Assembly (NCBI GenBank): GCA_023213315.1
Contig: JAKCPI010000953.1
Coordinates: 62,001-126,000, forward strand
DNA length: 64,000 nucleotides
Direction of reading: 5' to 3'
Source: Euborellia annulipes
Taxonomy: Eukaryota > Arthropoda > Insecta > Dermaptera > Anisolabididae
A model generated the notes under the pieces. It searched no databases and was not told where the DNA came from. It worked only from the letters and a program-made list of their open reading frames with translations. Positions within the stretch are counted from its first letter, which is position 1. Every line of letters begins with the position of its first letter. Made by a program: the position numbers and the translations under genes. Shown here one piece after another: positions 54,032 to 63,359 of this stretch.

Positions 54032-55054
54032 GTGAGTTTATTATTTTTCTATTTCATTGGTCTATTATATATATATATATATATATTAATAATTATGCAA
54101 ATATTAAGATAAGAATTCGGGCTGTTAAATATAAATCTTATTTATGGTTCAGGAGTCAAGAAATAATAAATTTTTTCAGTATCATATCAACAGAGAAATC
54201 ACGGAGTCATTGATTGATGAAGGATTCCAATTTAAAAATAAAATAAAATTAACATTTAAAATTTGTAATATCAAAGCACATTCTATTTTAAAAATATCTA
54301 GTTCACTTGTCCGTTTATCAATTTTTAGAGCTTTTAAATATTTTTTCACCGAAAATATTTTAATTTCTCTTTAGATCATTAAATATATATATATATATAT
54401 TTAATCCTTAAAACAAAATGGGAAGAGAGGCTGGAATGAATGAAATATTATTTATTCTAAAGTTAAAAAAACATATATATATATATATACGGGTATACAA
54501 AACTAATTTATGAACCAAGAAGAAAAGGAAGAGGGAAATATTCTTTTTCTTTTCCCCTCATATATATTTCTAATCAATAGTTAAGAGGTAAGGGAATTTG
54601 GGTTTGAATAAAACAATTTATTTTTTGTTTTTTTAACTTTATTGAGCTTAAACAACTTTGAAGTATTTTGTAATGATAATTATAAACAAATTTTTTTGAA
54701 TAACATTTTCTGTTATTGACAAAATAGTTTTGTTTATACAGTAAATTATATACATTTTAATTAAATAGCCTACTTAATAAAATATAAAATAACATTTCAA
54801 TCTTTACAGCTTCTTATTTCTGATAATTCACTTGACAAATAGAATAGGATACCGGTTTTAATTGACTTTTTTTGGGATTTGGTCAAGTCAAGCAAAGGAA
54901 GATGATAATTCAATTTCTTGGTCGAGTTTTCTTTTCAAGAAATTCTAAATTTTTTATTTTTATTAAAACTTATTAAATAAATTTCACTCATTTGCAAATA
55001 TTATTACATTCATTGTCTTTAAATAGAAATTAAAATAAATTATTTTATTTTCAG
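54032..55054. other. Intron between eB and eC
   Basis: AT-rich. (AT)n tracts lie at 54066-54087 and 54473-54490. A plus frame at 54144-54374 is lysine/isoleucine/serine-rich, matches composition, and has no splice support. Confidence 0.6.
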
Positions 55055-55246
55055 AAGTGCATCCAAACAATTTAGCATTTGGTCTGCTGCTCTTCGAGCC
55101 GAACTCATCGTCTTCTTTCTTCGCCTTTATTATTCCCGCGGTGCGGGGTCGGCGGTCCTCACTCCATTCTACCCTATTAAAAGCAAGTTGTCTCCGACAG
55201 GCCGATCCGGTGAAGCCAAGTCATCCTTCAACGCATCTGACATTCG
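55055..55246 (+). CDS. Exon eC, phase 1-1 coding exon with exonised repeat
   Basis: Acceptor TTATTTTATTTTCAG, donor ACATTCG|GTGAGT. 192 nt, 64 codons with no stop, reading VHPNNLAFGLLLFEP, then a serine run and FFAFIIPAVRGRR, then a Pro/His/Thr-rich end (KPSHPSTHLTF). The hydrophobic part is too short to call a membrane segment firmly. The middle (TTCTTCGCCTTTATTATTCC to ATTCTACCCT) matches the retroposed repeat at 50012, so part of this exon derives from a repeat. GC content is much higher than in the flanking introns. Confidence 0.6.
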
Positions 55247-55754
55247 GTGAGTCATTTTAATAAAATTATAATTTTTTCTATAAAATTCTGAAAATTAATT
55301 TTTATTTTAAAGGGTTGTTGGAAATTCATTCAATTCAAAAGGTACTTAAAGGAAGAGTGAGAGAAATAAATAAATATTGTTATTAGTTCTTCTCTTTTTG
55401 ACCTCATAACTTTACTTACTTCTTTCACAGAATTTTTAATCCTTTTTGACAAATTTGCGCAAAGTGAGCCTTTAGTTTCTAAGATAGCTTGTCCTTCACG
55501 ACATGTTTTATTTTAATGTCACTTATACCAGCTAATTTTCGGTTTTTTTTTATGATAACAAAATTTTAATTAGACTGTTTTGTAAAACTCAAAAAGCTGA
55601 ACATTTCTGTATATATAGGCCTACCAATAACTCATTTTTGCTATTTAGAAATAAATTTAAGATTAAATATATTTCAATTCATTAATTAATGATTGAATAA
55701 GAAATATTCTTTTATTCAATAATAAGTTAATATAATACTTTTATTTGTTTTCAG

Positions 55755-55835
55755 GGTCTCTCCTTTAGACAGCATCCAACTTGGAGCAATCTGTGAAGCA
55801 GTCTGAGAAAAATAGAAAATTAAAATTAAATTATA
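55755..55835 (+). other. Exon eD, candidate poison exon
   Basis: Acceptor TTTATTTGTTTTCAG, donor AAATTATA|GTAAGT. It is 81 nt, a multiple of three. In the frame arriving from eC it reads GSLL and then TAG at 55766-55768. All three frames contain stops. Including it would truncate the product; skipping it joins eC to eE in an open frame. This is the structure of a regulated poison cassette, if the coding frame is real. Confidence 0.55.
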
Positions 55836-55923
55836 GTAAGTATTATTAATAAATAAACTTTACTATTTGTGTTGAATTAAAAAAAATTTATTTAAAAAAC
55901 TTTATTTAATATTCTGATAATAG

Positions 55924-55926
<3 letters not shown>

Positions 55927-55962
<36 letters not shown>
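55927..55962. repeat. (AT)n microsatellite
   Basis: About 17 uninterrupted AT units in the intron between eD and eE. Confidence 0.95.
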
Positions 55963-55965
<3 letters not shown>

Positions 55966-56050
55966 AGAGTTGGAAATAAAATATACATGTGCACGTACTT
56001 TTCTGCAACAAGACCAATGACAACTTTGTGCCTGAATTAGATATAAATAC

Positions 56051-56064
<14 letters not shown>

Positions 56065-56098
<34 letters not shown>

Positions 56099-56250
56099 AT
56101 TGGATTCATGTCAAAAATTCGAAGTTGAGATTTTGATGGATATACAAGTTTGTAGGTCCCCTTAATCCAAAAAAAGTGGTATTCGCGACATGGTTTGTCT
56201 GTCTCTCTGTGTGGATGTGTCTGTGTGTCTGTCTATGAACAAAATATAAA
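56065..56250 (+). repeat. Family A fragment after a (GA)n tract
   Basis: A GA run at 56067-56096 replaces the small hairpin and is followed by TTGGATTCATGTCAAAAATT and GCGACATGGTTTGTCTGTC. It stops after GAACAAAATATA, 65 bp before exon eE. It is the only family A piece inside the eA-eG cluster. Confidence 0.75.
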
Positions 56251-56316
56251 AGTTGATTCAATATTTAGATATTAGCATGTTTAAATGGATATATAATTAT
56301 TTTTATTTTGTTTCAG

Positions 56317-56410
56317 ATCTTCTTCTTTCCCCTGGCAACAAATCGAAATCAGCAAAAATGTTCAAGCGAGTTTACATCAAATTGAAGCCAAGTGCCAACA
56401 CCTACAATAT
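56317..56410 (+). CDS. Exon eE, coding
   Basis: Acceptor TTTTATTTTGTTTCAG, donor ACAATAT|GTAAGT. The frame from eC (G plus AT gives D) is open throughout: LLLSPGNKSKSAK, then MFKRVYIKLKPSANTYN. It is strongly basic. The internal ATG at 56358 has an ideal context (AAAATGT, A at -3), so if eD is included this ATG could begin a separate 32-residue peptide ending in eF. Confidence 0.6.
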
Positions 56411-57163
56411 GTAAGTATAGTAACAAGGAGTAAAAAAAATACCTTATATTTATATCAGAATTTTTTCTGTGGCTTCCCATGTCAAATCTTAGGGCAGCCT
56501 TGTGTTACTAAGAGTTTTTCTTCATTCCAAATTCAGATACGCATTAATTATCTGTACCTTTTATGTTTGCAATTTATTTATTTAATAATTAAAACCCTCG
56601 ACTTGAATTTTTCGTTTAAAGATTCGAAATTAAAGGCTAATACTATTTTTACTTGCGCTCTAAGTTTCTCTTGTTCTCATAAGATTATTTTTGGGTATTT
56701 ATAAATCATTTTGGTTGTTTTTTTTATAGCTAGAGAAAATTACTATATTTTATTTTCTTTTACTATATATGAAATATAATTTGTATTATAGAGCTTAAAT
56801 ATCTAGTCATGGCTTGGGTCCCATGAGGGGGTTTGAACCCCAAAACCCCCTCTGTGGCTACTCCTACAAACGTAAAATTTGTCCCGAATAAAATTTTATA
56901 AATTAATAAGATATTATAATATATTAATTTATATTTTGTATAGTTAAATTTTTGTTTCCCCAAGAGAACAGCACAGTTTGGGAAAGACTGCTTTATATCA
57001 TATGTAGAAATTAAACAACACTGAATGATTAGGAAAAAAATAATTAAAAACTATATATATGATATAGCTATAGAATAAAAAGACATCTAAAATACTATTG
57101 GCCCCTATGTGTCTATATTCAATATACTATTAATATCTAATAGTTTTTTTTTTACTTTTTCAG

Positions 57164-57329
57164 GCTCAAAAAGCACACCGCAGTGGCCGAGAATGAAAAT
57201 GGAGAGTGAAAACTTCGCTTGATCATTTGCATCATATGGAGTCCATTGTCAAAAAACAACAAGCTGAGAAAACAAGACTATCTAATGAAAAAGGAAACAG
57301 CGCTTCTTTTTCTGAAAACTTCTTATTTT
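57164..57329 (+). CDS. Exon eF, end of the coding frame
   Basis: Acceptor TTTTTTACTTTTTCAG, donor TTATTTT|GTAAGT. The frame from eE continues LKKHTAVAENENGE to TGA at 57207-57209, an acidic tail after a basic region. The remaining 120 nt of the exon are 3' UTR in this model. A second ATG (57231) opens a 33-codon stretch MESIVKKQQAEKTRLSNEKG that runs on into eG for 5 codons to TGA. The stop sits more than 55 nt before the eF/eG junction, which would normally mark the transcript for decay. Confidence 0.55.
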
Positions 57330-57645
57330 GTAAGTAGTAACTTTCAATCTAAATACTATCCACTGACTGTCATTGTTATATAAAATAATACAGGTTCTAA
57401 TAATAATAAGAAATGTACATTTAAATCAGGGTGGCTCTATGAAAGTAGGAATGTAATTTTTTTTAGGAATACATTTCGTTTGTTTAAGGTGTGTCCACTG
57501 CTACTCTAGCTAGATTTTCTCAATCTCGCTAGATCTTAGACTTAATCTAGCTAGGGTGCTCTCAATAGTGTGTCCATTAGTAGAGAGAGTCTCATATAGC
57601 TCTAGCTAGAGTAAATCTAGCAAAAAAATCTATAGTGTACAGGTA

Positions 57646-57857
57646 CAGTGAGGAAGAATATTAAGTCCCACCCATGCGTTTTCTACTTGTGATTATTTCA
57701 TTGTTTTAAAAAAAAATATTATCTATATTTTTAATGGAAACTTTCATGGTTCAAACTTAGAAAATTTCCAATAAAGATTTTTCTTTTCTTTTATAAAAAC
57801 AATGAAATAATCACAAGTAGAAAACGCCTGGGTGGGACTTAATATTGTCCCTCACTG
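57646..57857. mobile_element. Tc1/mariner-like MITE with TA TSD
   Basis: Ends CAGTGAGG and CCTCACTG, arms of about 65 bp through ATTAAGTCCCACCCA and GCGTTTTCTACTTGTGATTA, TA at 57644-57645 and 57858-57859. 212 bp, noncoding, in the eF-eG intron. Confidence 0.9.
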
Positions 57858-58060
57858 TACCTTTAGGTCCACCCTCACAAGTCCCTCTCCTGGATCACCT
57901 TTTGTTCTTTTCTTTCCATCTGGGGCTTTCTCAAGTAAATTATTTACAAATTATATATCAATTAGAAAATGTTTAATTTGCAGTTCAAAATTTTATAATG
58001 AAATCAATTTTTGAAAATTTTTTCAGACTTACTATCATTATAATCAAAATTATTAAATTA

Positions 58061-58570
58061 CACTGTGCGCCAAACATAACACTACATTTTGTTTCTTCTT
58101 AAGACCTGTTCTAATTAGTGCAATTTATTAAACATTTAATAAAAAATATCTTATCTACTTCTAACAATTGTAACTAAATTTGACACAAATTCAAATCATT
58201 TTAATCAATTTAAATAAAATAAAGAATAATATGTCGATTTGTGGAACAAATCAACATAATCTCGATATGTTTGTTGAATATTAATTAAAAATTTTGTTTT
58301 TATAAGAATTTTCAATAAAATAGACAGAGAAAAACTGAAATGGAAAAATTATTTTAAAATTTTATATATTTGGCATTAATAGAAAAATCTCAGCATTTTT
58401 GCCTTTGTTTTATTTAAATTGTAATTATTTATTAGGATTTGAGTTAAATACACTTAGAAATGTATAAGATATTTCATATAAAGTGCTTAATAAGTTCCAG
58501 AATCATTAAGATTAGAACAGGTCTTTTTAAGAAGAAACAAAGTGTTTGGTTTTCATTGACCAGCAGTGTG
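58061..58570. mobile_element. Tc1/mariner-like MITE with TA TSD
   Basis: Ends CACTGTGCGCCAAACATAAC and, inverted, CACACTGCTGGTCAATG, with the better-conserved inner arm TTTGTTTCTTCTTAAGACCT and GTTCTAAT. TA at 58059-58060 and 58571-58572. About 510 bp of AT-rich interior, no frame. Confidence 0.8.
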
Positions 58571-59216
58571 TATATATATTTATATTTTTAAAATTTTTTA
58601 AATAGTTAATTCCCTTTTCGAAATATTAATAGAATTTATCAGAGTTCAAAGGGTGCCATAGTATAGTTTTATTTTATTTCCCAAGGGTTAGATCTAAATC
58701 TAGGATATTAATAATAAAATAATCCTTACCTTGAGAAAGTCCTCATGTAGAAATGAAATGGCATTTATCTCTTCTCCCTAAATAACTATAGATTCATCTC
58801 AAATAAAATTTATTTAATTTAGAAAAGTATTAATAATATTTTAAGAAAATTCTATTCAAAATAATTTCAAATATTTGAATTTAACTTATAATTAAATAGA
58901 ACAAATCTTAATTACAAATTATTCTGTAAATATGATTGAAAAGAAAAGAGAATGAATAAGAATTTCATTTGCATTGGCCTCCCTTCTCAAGCATGGCTAC
59001 TGTATTTTTTTTTTTGTTTTAAGCCCTGTTGTTCTATTATATTTATATAGTTTTAGTATAAAATACTTTAGTCCACTATTAACTATAAAATACTATTAAG
59101 ATTATATGTAAAAATTTTTTTGTATGTTAAAAAAAAAAAAAAACTCAATTCGATGTAAACAAATCCTAAATCCTTCCAAAGATGAAAAATAATAAATATT
59201 TATTTTTCTTTTTAAG

Positions 59217-59272
59217 GTCTTACATCAAGCTGACAGCATTGGAAGAAATCAATTGGTAATAGAAAAAGACAG
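59217..59272 (+). other. Exon eG, 3' UTR or noncoding
   Basis: Acceptor TTATTTTTCTTTTTAAG, donor AAGACAG|GTAACA. 56 nt with stops in the frames that arrive from eF. It shows that the transcript continues past 59.3 kb and that the gene is not complete in this window, or that it is a long noncoding RNA. Confidence 0.5.
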
Positions 59273-59699
59273 GTAACAAACTTTGAAGTATCTTGAAAAT
59301 ATATTATTAGTAAAGTATTTAGTGATCTCAAGGTTTGTTTCATATTAAAGGGAGAATATTAATTGAAAAAAAAAATATATAAAATATTTATTCTAATTAA
59401 TATTCTTCTATTAATAAAAAACTCACTTTGAGATTATTTGTAATATTTAATAAAATAGTTCACTAATAATATATTACTTTCAATAGTAACATAGAAAAAA
59501 ATATTCACTTAAAATAATTAAAATTTAGATTAAATTTAATTAATATTCTCATAATAAAATAATAGAAATGATTAATATTCTAGAATATAAGATTTATATA
59601 CTAGGGATAGGTAATATAAAATAATGAAATCTTGAATATATGTTTTTATTAATATACAAATGAAAAATAATCACAATTAAGTAAAGTCATATATAGAGT

Positions 59700-59922
59700 C
59701 GATGTGATCAGTTCTGTCCACCACCATCCCCGACCACCAACCCATGCGCGCAATCGCTTATATAGCCTCCGGTCCCCACTCTGGCCCCTGGCGCATGCGC
59801 AGAGAGCGAAGCCGACAGAGGCGGCGGCGGCGGCCGCCTGCCCCCTCCATGCCTGCATGCAGGCATGGAGAGAGACAACGAAGCGGGTTGCCGGCTCTCT
59901 GCGCGCCAGGGGCGCTAAAGAG
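59700..59922. promoter_or_regulatory. GC-rich island with palindromes; possible promoter
   Basis: A segment of about 220 bp with well over 60% GC in very AT-rich DNA. It contains GCGCATGCGC at 59791-59800 (the NRF-1 palindrome core), another CATGCGCGC at 59743, a GGCGGCGGCGGCGGCC run, and a perfect 26-bp palindrome (CTCCATGCCTGCA and its complement). CCCCTGGCGC...GCAGAGAGC recurs inverted as GCTCTCTGCGCGCCAGGGGC, so the island as a whole folds back. It could be a CpG-type promoter, possibly bidirectional, or a GC-rich MITE. Overlapping frames on both strands are composition-driven. Confidence 0.45.
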
Positions 59923-60340
59923 AATATATTTATTAAATAAATATAATGAGAATTATATTTATTAAATAAATATATAAGTCTTTAGCATTTATTCTGGTTT
60001 AAATTCCCTTGGATGAACCAAGGCAATGAGACTTGGATGTTCTTGGTCAGGCTTAAACCCTAAGCCCCCTCACCACGACAAGGTGACATCCTCGAGGGGG
60101 AAATTATAATAATTAAAAAGGAAATAAATAAATGACAATTCATTTTATGAATAATCATTTTTTTATTTCATATCTTTTTATTAAATAAAAATTGTATTAA
60201 AAAAAAAAATTTATTTATTTTTTTGTATTATATCTTTAAAAAAATAATATAGGGTAAGATAAAGTAAAAAATTATTATCTTGTGAAATGTATAATTAATT
60301 CATGCATTTAATTTTAATAAAAAGAAATTATAATATAAAA
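59923..60340. other. AT-rich sequence, no gene seen
   Basis: TATTTATTAAATAAATATA occurs twice right after the island (59925 and 59955). The remainder is low-complexity. Confidence 0.5.
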
Positions 60341-60356
60341 ATACTTACATGGCATT

Positions 60357-60482
60357 TTTATTTTTCCCTTGTCATTGAATTAGAGATACTGATAGGCTTT
60401 TAAATCACATCTTCAGCATCAAAATAATTAATGGATTGATCTTGCACTGAGGTGTAGATTACGAAAGCAACCGAAAACGTAC
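60357..60482 (-). CDS. Candidate minus-strand terminal exon 1
   Basis: On the minus strand an acceptor (CATTTTTTTTCAG) at 60483 is followed by a frame that, with one base carried from an upstream exon, reads TFSVAFVIYTSVQDQSINYF and then DAEDVI to TAA at 60402-60400. An AATAAA lies about 37 nt further on (60362-60357). Length and layout fit the last exon of a gene running right to left. The upstream partner was not securely found: a donor at about 60795 gives a frame with a stop. Protein not recognised. Confidence 0.4.
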
Positions 60483-61742
60483 CTGAAAAAAAATGATATA
60501 AAATAAATTTTATTTAAATCTCTAATAAAAAATCTAAAAAAAAATTTCTTGTAATTAGTCTAATATGAAGATTTAATAAAAAGTACGGCAAAAATAATTT
60601 TTATTATCCCTGAATAGGTAAATTAAAATTATAATAATTTAATCTATATTTAATTTATCTAACAGTTATATGTAAATAAATTCTAACTGAATGGGAAGTT
60701 AGTTACTTTAACTAGATGTTTATGAAAACTTATTTAGAAAAAAATAATACTTTATTTAAAGAGAAAGAATGAAATGAAATGTTGGCGTTTACCTTGATTT
60801 TAATTTCTGCGACAATTTCTAAAGATTCCTCTTCTTAAAACCAGATCGTAGGTTTTTCATTTTCATTTCGTTTGTTCTTGTGATGGATGTTTGTTTGTCT
60901 CTGAACTCCAATGTTACTTCAATAAATTCATCTATAATTAAAAAGAAAACAAATAAATTATTATCCATTAAAATAATTTTCCTATGTAAAATATATTTTT
61001 TTAATGATTATTTAGTTCATGCTGACATTAATTATTCATTTGCAAAATGTTTTAAATATTGTATATTATTTTATGACTATATAAAATGAATAAATTTTAA
61101 TTATTTATATTATTTTTTTATTTTTAAACGTAACCCTTCTCCCGCTTTCATTTTAAATAGACTTTTAGATTAAATATTTTACAGGGAAATTTGGAAAATG
61201 ATTAAGTTTACTCATTGAAATTAAGAAATTTTGTACTTGCCTAAAAGCAATCTCTATATTAATTAGTATTGGATTCATGTCAAAAATTCGATGTCGAGAT
61301 TTTAATGGATATACACGTTTTGAGGTCCTCTGAATCCAAAAAAGTTGTTTTCACGACATGGTCTGTTTGTCGGTGTGTTCAATTTTATGCATGAAGAAAT
61401 TGAGCTAGGAGGTTGAAATTTTATAGTTAAACAGCCACCCAGGGCGTGAAAATAAGCTTTTAATAAAAATCGGCCAAAAAGTATTAATACTTTACTGATG
61501 TAGTTTTTCAGTTTTTTTCGATTTTCTCAAATTCGCCCCAACGATTTTGAATAAATAATAATAAAATAATAATAAAAATCAATTATTTTTTAGATCCTCT
61601 TTAAGATGTATATTCTCATTTTGCTCTTGAAATCTTCTGAAGACCACTTTACTCTTGTACTTCATAGGAAAAATAACCGAAATGGTTGCCATGATAAATT
61701 AAATATTTTTCCTTGTTTATAAAATTTATATCTTGAATTCTA

Positions 61743-62107
61743 GCCCTCGGGCTTGGTGTAGAGGTTAGCGTGCTATACTCTTATACCACTCGGACGCTCT
61801 CAGTAGAAAAGTGTCTAACTCCACTTTTTTTCAAAAATCATTTTTTTGTATTTTCTGTTGAAAAATATCATTCTCCTTATACCCTGAACTGGGTAAGAGC
61901 GTAATTCAAATTTTTCAGTTGGAAGAGTTGCCGCACGAAAAGTGTTTAACAGTGGCTCTAACAATACCAATGAAATGTTTTTTGGCTCTCCTGAAAAATA
62001 AACAAAAATGGAGTTAGGCACTTTACTAATTAGAACGTCGATATATTCATAATAACGGTTATCGTATAAAGTCTTATATTGCCGAAAAGACTGTGTGTGA
62101 ATGTGAG
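61743..62107 (+). mobile_element. SINE1 split by a MITE
   Basis: The head GCTTGGTGTAGAGGTTAGCG is at 61750-61769. The tail TATTGCCGAAAAGACTGTGT and GTGAATGTGAGTGTG at 62076-62110 follows after the insert. Part of the body is lost. Confidence 0.75.
61808..62024. mobile_element. MITE with AAAGTGTCTAACTCCA ends
   Basis: The left end AAAGTGTCTAACTCCACTTT and right end AAAATGGAGTTAGGCACTTT are inverted repeats. A long minus-strand frame (61815-62126) crosses this element and its neighbours and is an artefact. A matching end lies alone at 35287. Confidence 0.75.
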
Positions 62108-62373
62108 TGTGACAAGAACAGAACACAACTTTCGATTACCGAAGGTAAGAGAAAGTTGTATGATGTGCGACCAGTCACACCCAGATTTTTTTAAATTCAA
62201 GTTAAAATTTTTACAACAAATAAAAAGATTGTGGATAGTAGTGATTTATTATTACCTTTTTCACTTTCCATGGCTTGGCCTATCCATTGGTCATTTCATG
62301 GCATGGTGAGTCCGGTTGCTCCAAAAGATTTTTTCTAAGAGTTGGCCTGCTCCTGAAGAATCCAGCATAATAT

Positions 62374-62414
62374 TTAATACACCTTCAATTCCTCTTGAAG
62401 AAGCTCAAAGCGGT
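62374..62414 (-). CDS. Candidate minus-strand terminal exon 2
   Basis: Minus strand: the acceptor TTTCTTTTTTTCAG at 62415 is followed, in the same phase as candidate exon 1, by RFELLQEELKVY and TAA at 62376-62374. Very short, but with good splice context and protein-like composition. Possibly an alternative 3' end of the same unknown minus-strand gene. Confidence 0.3.
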
Positions 62415-62805
62415 CTGAAAAAAAGAAAAGAAATTATTTCAAAATAAATTGCCATCAACTCTTTTTAATAAACAGGAAAGAGTTTTCATGATATTATTAA
62501 AAATAAAATTTCATTCATATTTATTTTAATTTTCAGATTTAGTTAATTCAAATTTTTTAAATTTAATCATTCAGACAGTAAGATCTCAGTTTTTTGTATT
62601 TTTAAAGTTTTTCCAATTTTTTTTTTTTAAACCAGGCTTCATTTTGGTTAATATTTTTTCTACCTATTCCCTCCTTATATAACTATTCAATTTCATAGAG
62701 AAACTTTATTTTAATTACTCATCTTTTTGATGGGGAAGGTTCAAGAAAATTTTTTCAAATATTTAAAAAATTTAAGATTATTTGAGTTGTTTCCTTACTT
62801 ATTGA

Positions 62806-62882
62806 ATGAAGTAGTCACGAAGTTGAGTAGGTTTTCGATTGCTTTTCTTATAAGTTACTCCTTCCTCTTGTCCCTGTGATAG
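62806..62882 (-). CDS. Candidate minus-strand exon 3
   Basis: After TTTGCTATCACAG on the minus strand, the frame GQEEGVTYKKSNRKPTQLRD then YFIQ ends at TAA. The acceptor tract is weak. Another acceptor at about 62999 (CTTATTTTCAG) precedes a 20-codon frame ending in a stop (start FLTTWALILPEEIDSMSPIR). These may be fragments of one gene. I cannot join them. Confidence 0.25.
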
Positions 62883-63359
62883 CAAACGATTATTTCATCT
62901 CAGATTCTCGAAGAAAGTATTTCAGGGGGTATCATTTAGCGAATTGGACTCATTGAGTCAATCTCTTCAGGTAATATCAGAGCCCAAGTAGTTAAGAATC
63001 TGAAAATAAGAAAATTTATTATATATATATATATATATTATACACATATATCCCTGGTATATTTATTTAGAATTGTAATATAATTTTAGAGAATTATTGT
63101 TTCTATTATTATATTAAAAAACAAAATACTTTATTACACTAATTTTAAATTGATGAATATAATATGATTATTTCAGAGACATGGAATAATGAAGCTTTTT
63201 AATGACTGATCATAGTTTTGCGATCCTTAGTGTATTCAATCATGATTCATATAATTAATAGCTACATGGCACAAAAATACATATATATATTAGTCAGATC
63301 TGATGTGTTTTGGGAATCAATTAATTCAGAAGCAGAATATTGGCTGTCACAAAATTTTC

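Larger units (their letters stand above)
40771..57209 (+). other. Gene model: spliced frame e3b-eB-eC-eE-eF
   Basis: Joining 40771-40849, 53969-54031, 55055-55246, 56317-56410 and 57164-57209 gives 474 nt with no internal stop: 157 residues starting MISQCPEERP and ending AENENGE. Starting from e3a (29671) gives the same protein, and starting from e1a (3907) gives 172 residues. The N-terminus is polar, the centre has short hydrophobic runs and Ser/Pro-rich stretches, and the C-terminus is basic then acidic. No signal peptide or known domain is seen. Supported by splice sites and phase; unsupported by homology I can recognise. Against it is the NMD-like stop position. Confidence 0.45.
61262..62196 (+). 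repeat. Family A repeat with SINE and MITE nested inside
   Basis: Family A runs 61262-61742 (TTGGATTCATGTCAAAAATT through CTTGAATTCTAG) and resumes at 62108 (GACAAGAACAGAACACAACT) to the right hairpin end CCAGTCACACCCAGATT. The gap is a SINE1 that is itself split by a MITE. Confidence 0.85.

Noticed and set aside
57485..57640. A further MITE built of CTAGCTAGA motifs
   Set aside because: Palindromic CTAGCTAG motifs recur, but no consistent pair of ends or target duplication could be drawn.
59649..59965. Three overlapping frames in the GC island
   Set aside because: High GC removes stop codons on both strands; alanine and arginine runs reflect GCG repeats, not a protein family.
61815..62126. 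103-codon minus-strand frame
   Set aside because: It spans a MITE, a SINE tail and a family A hairpin, so it is a repeat mosaic.
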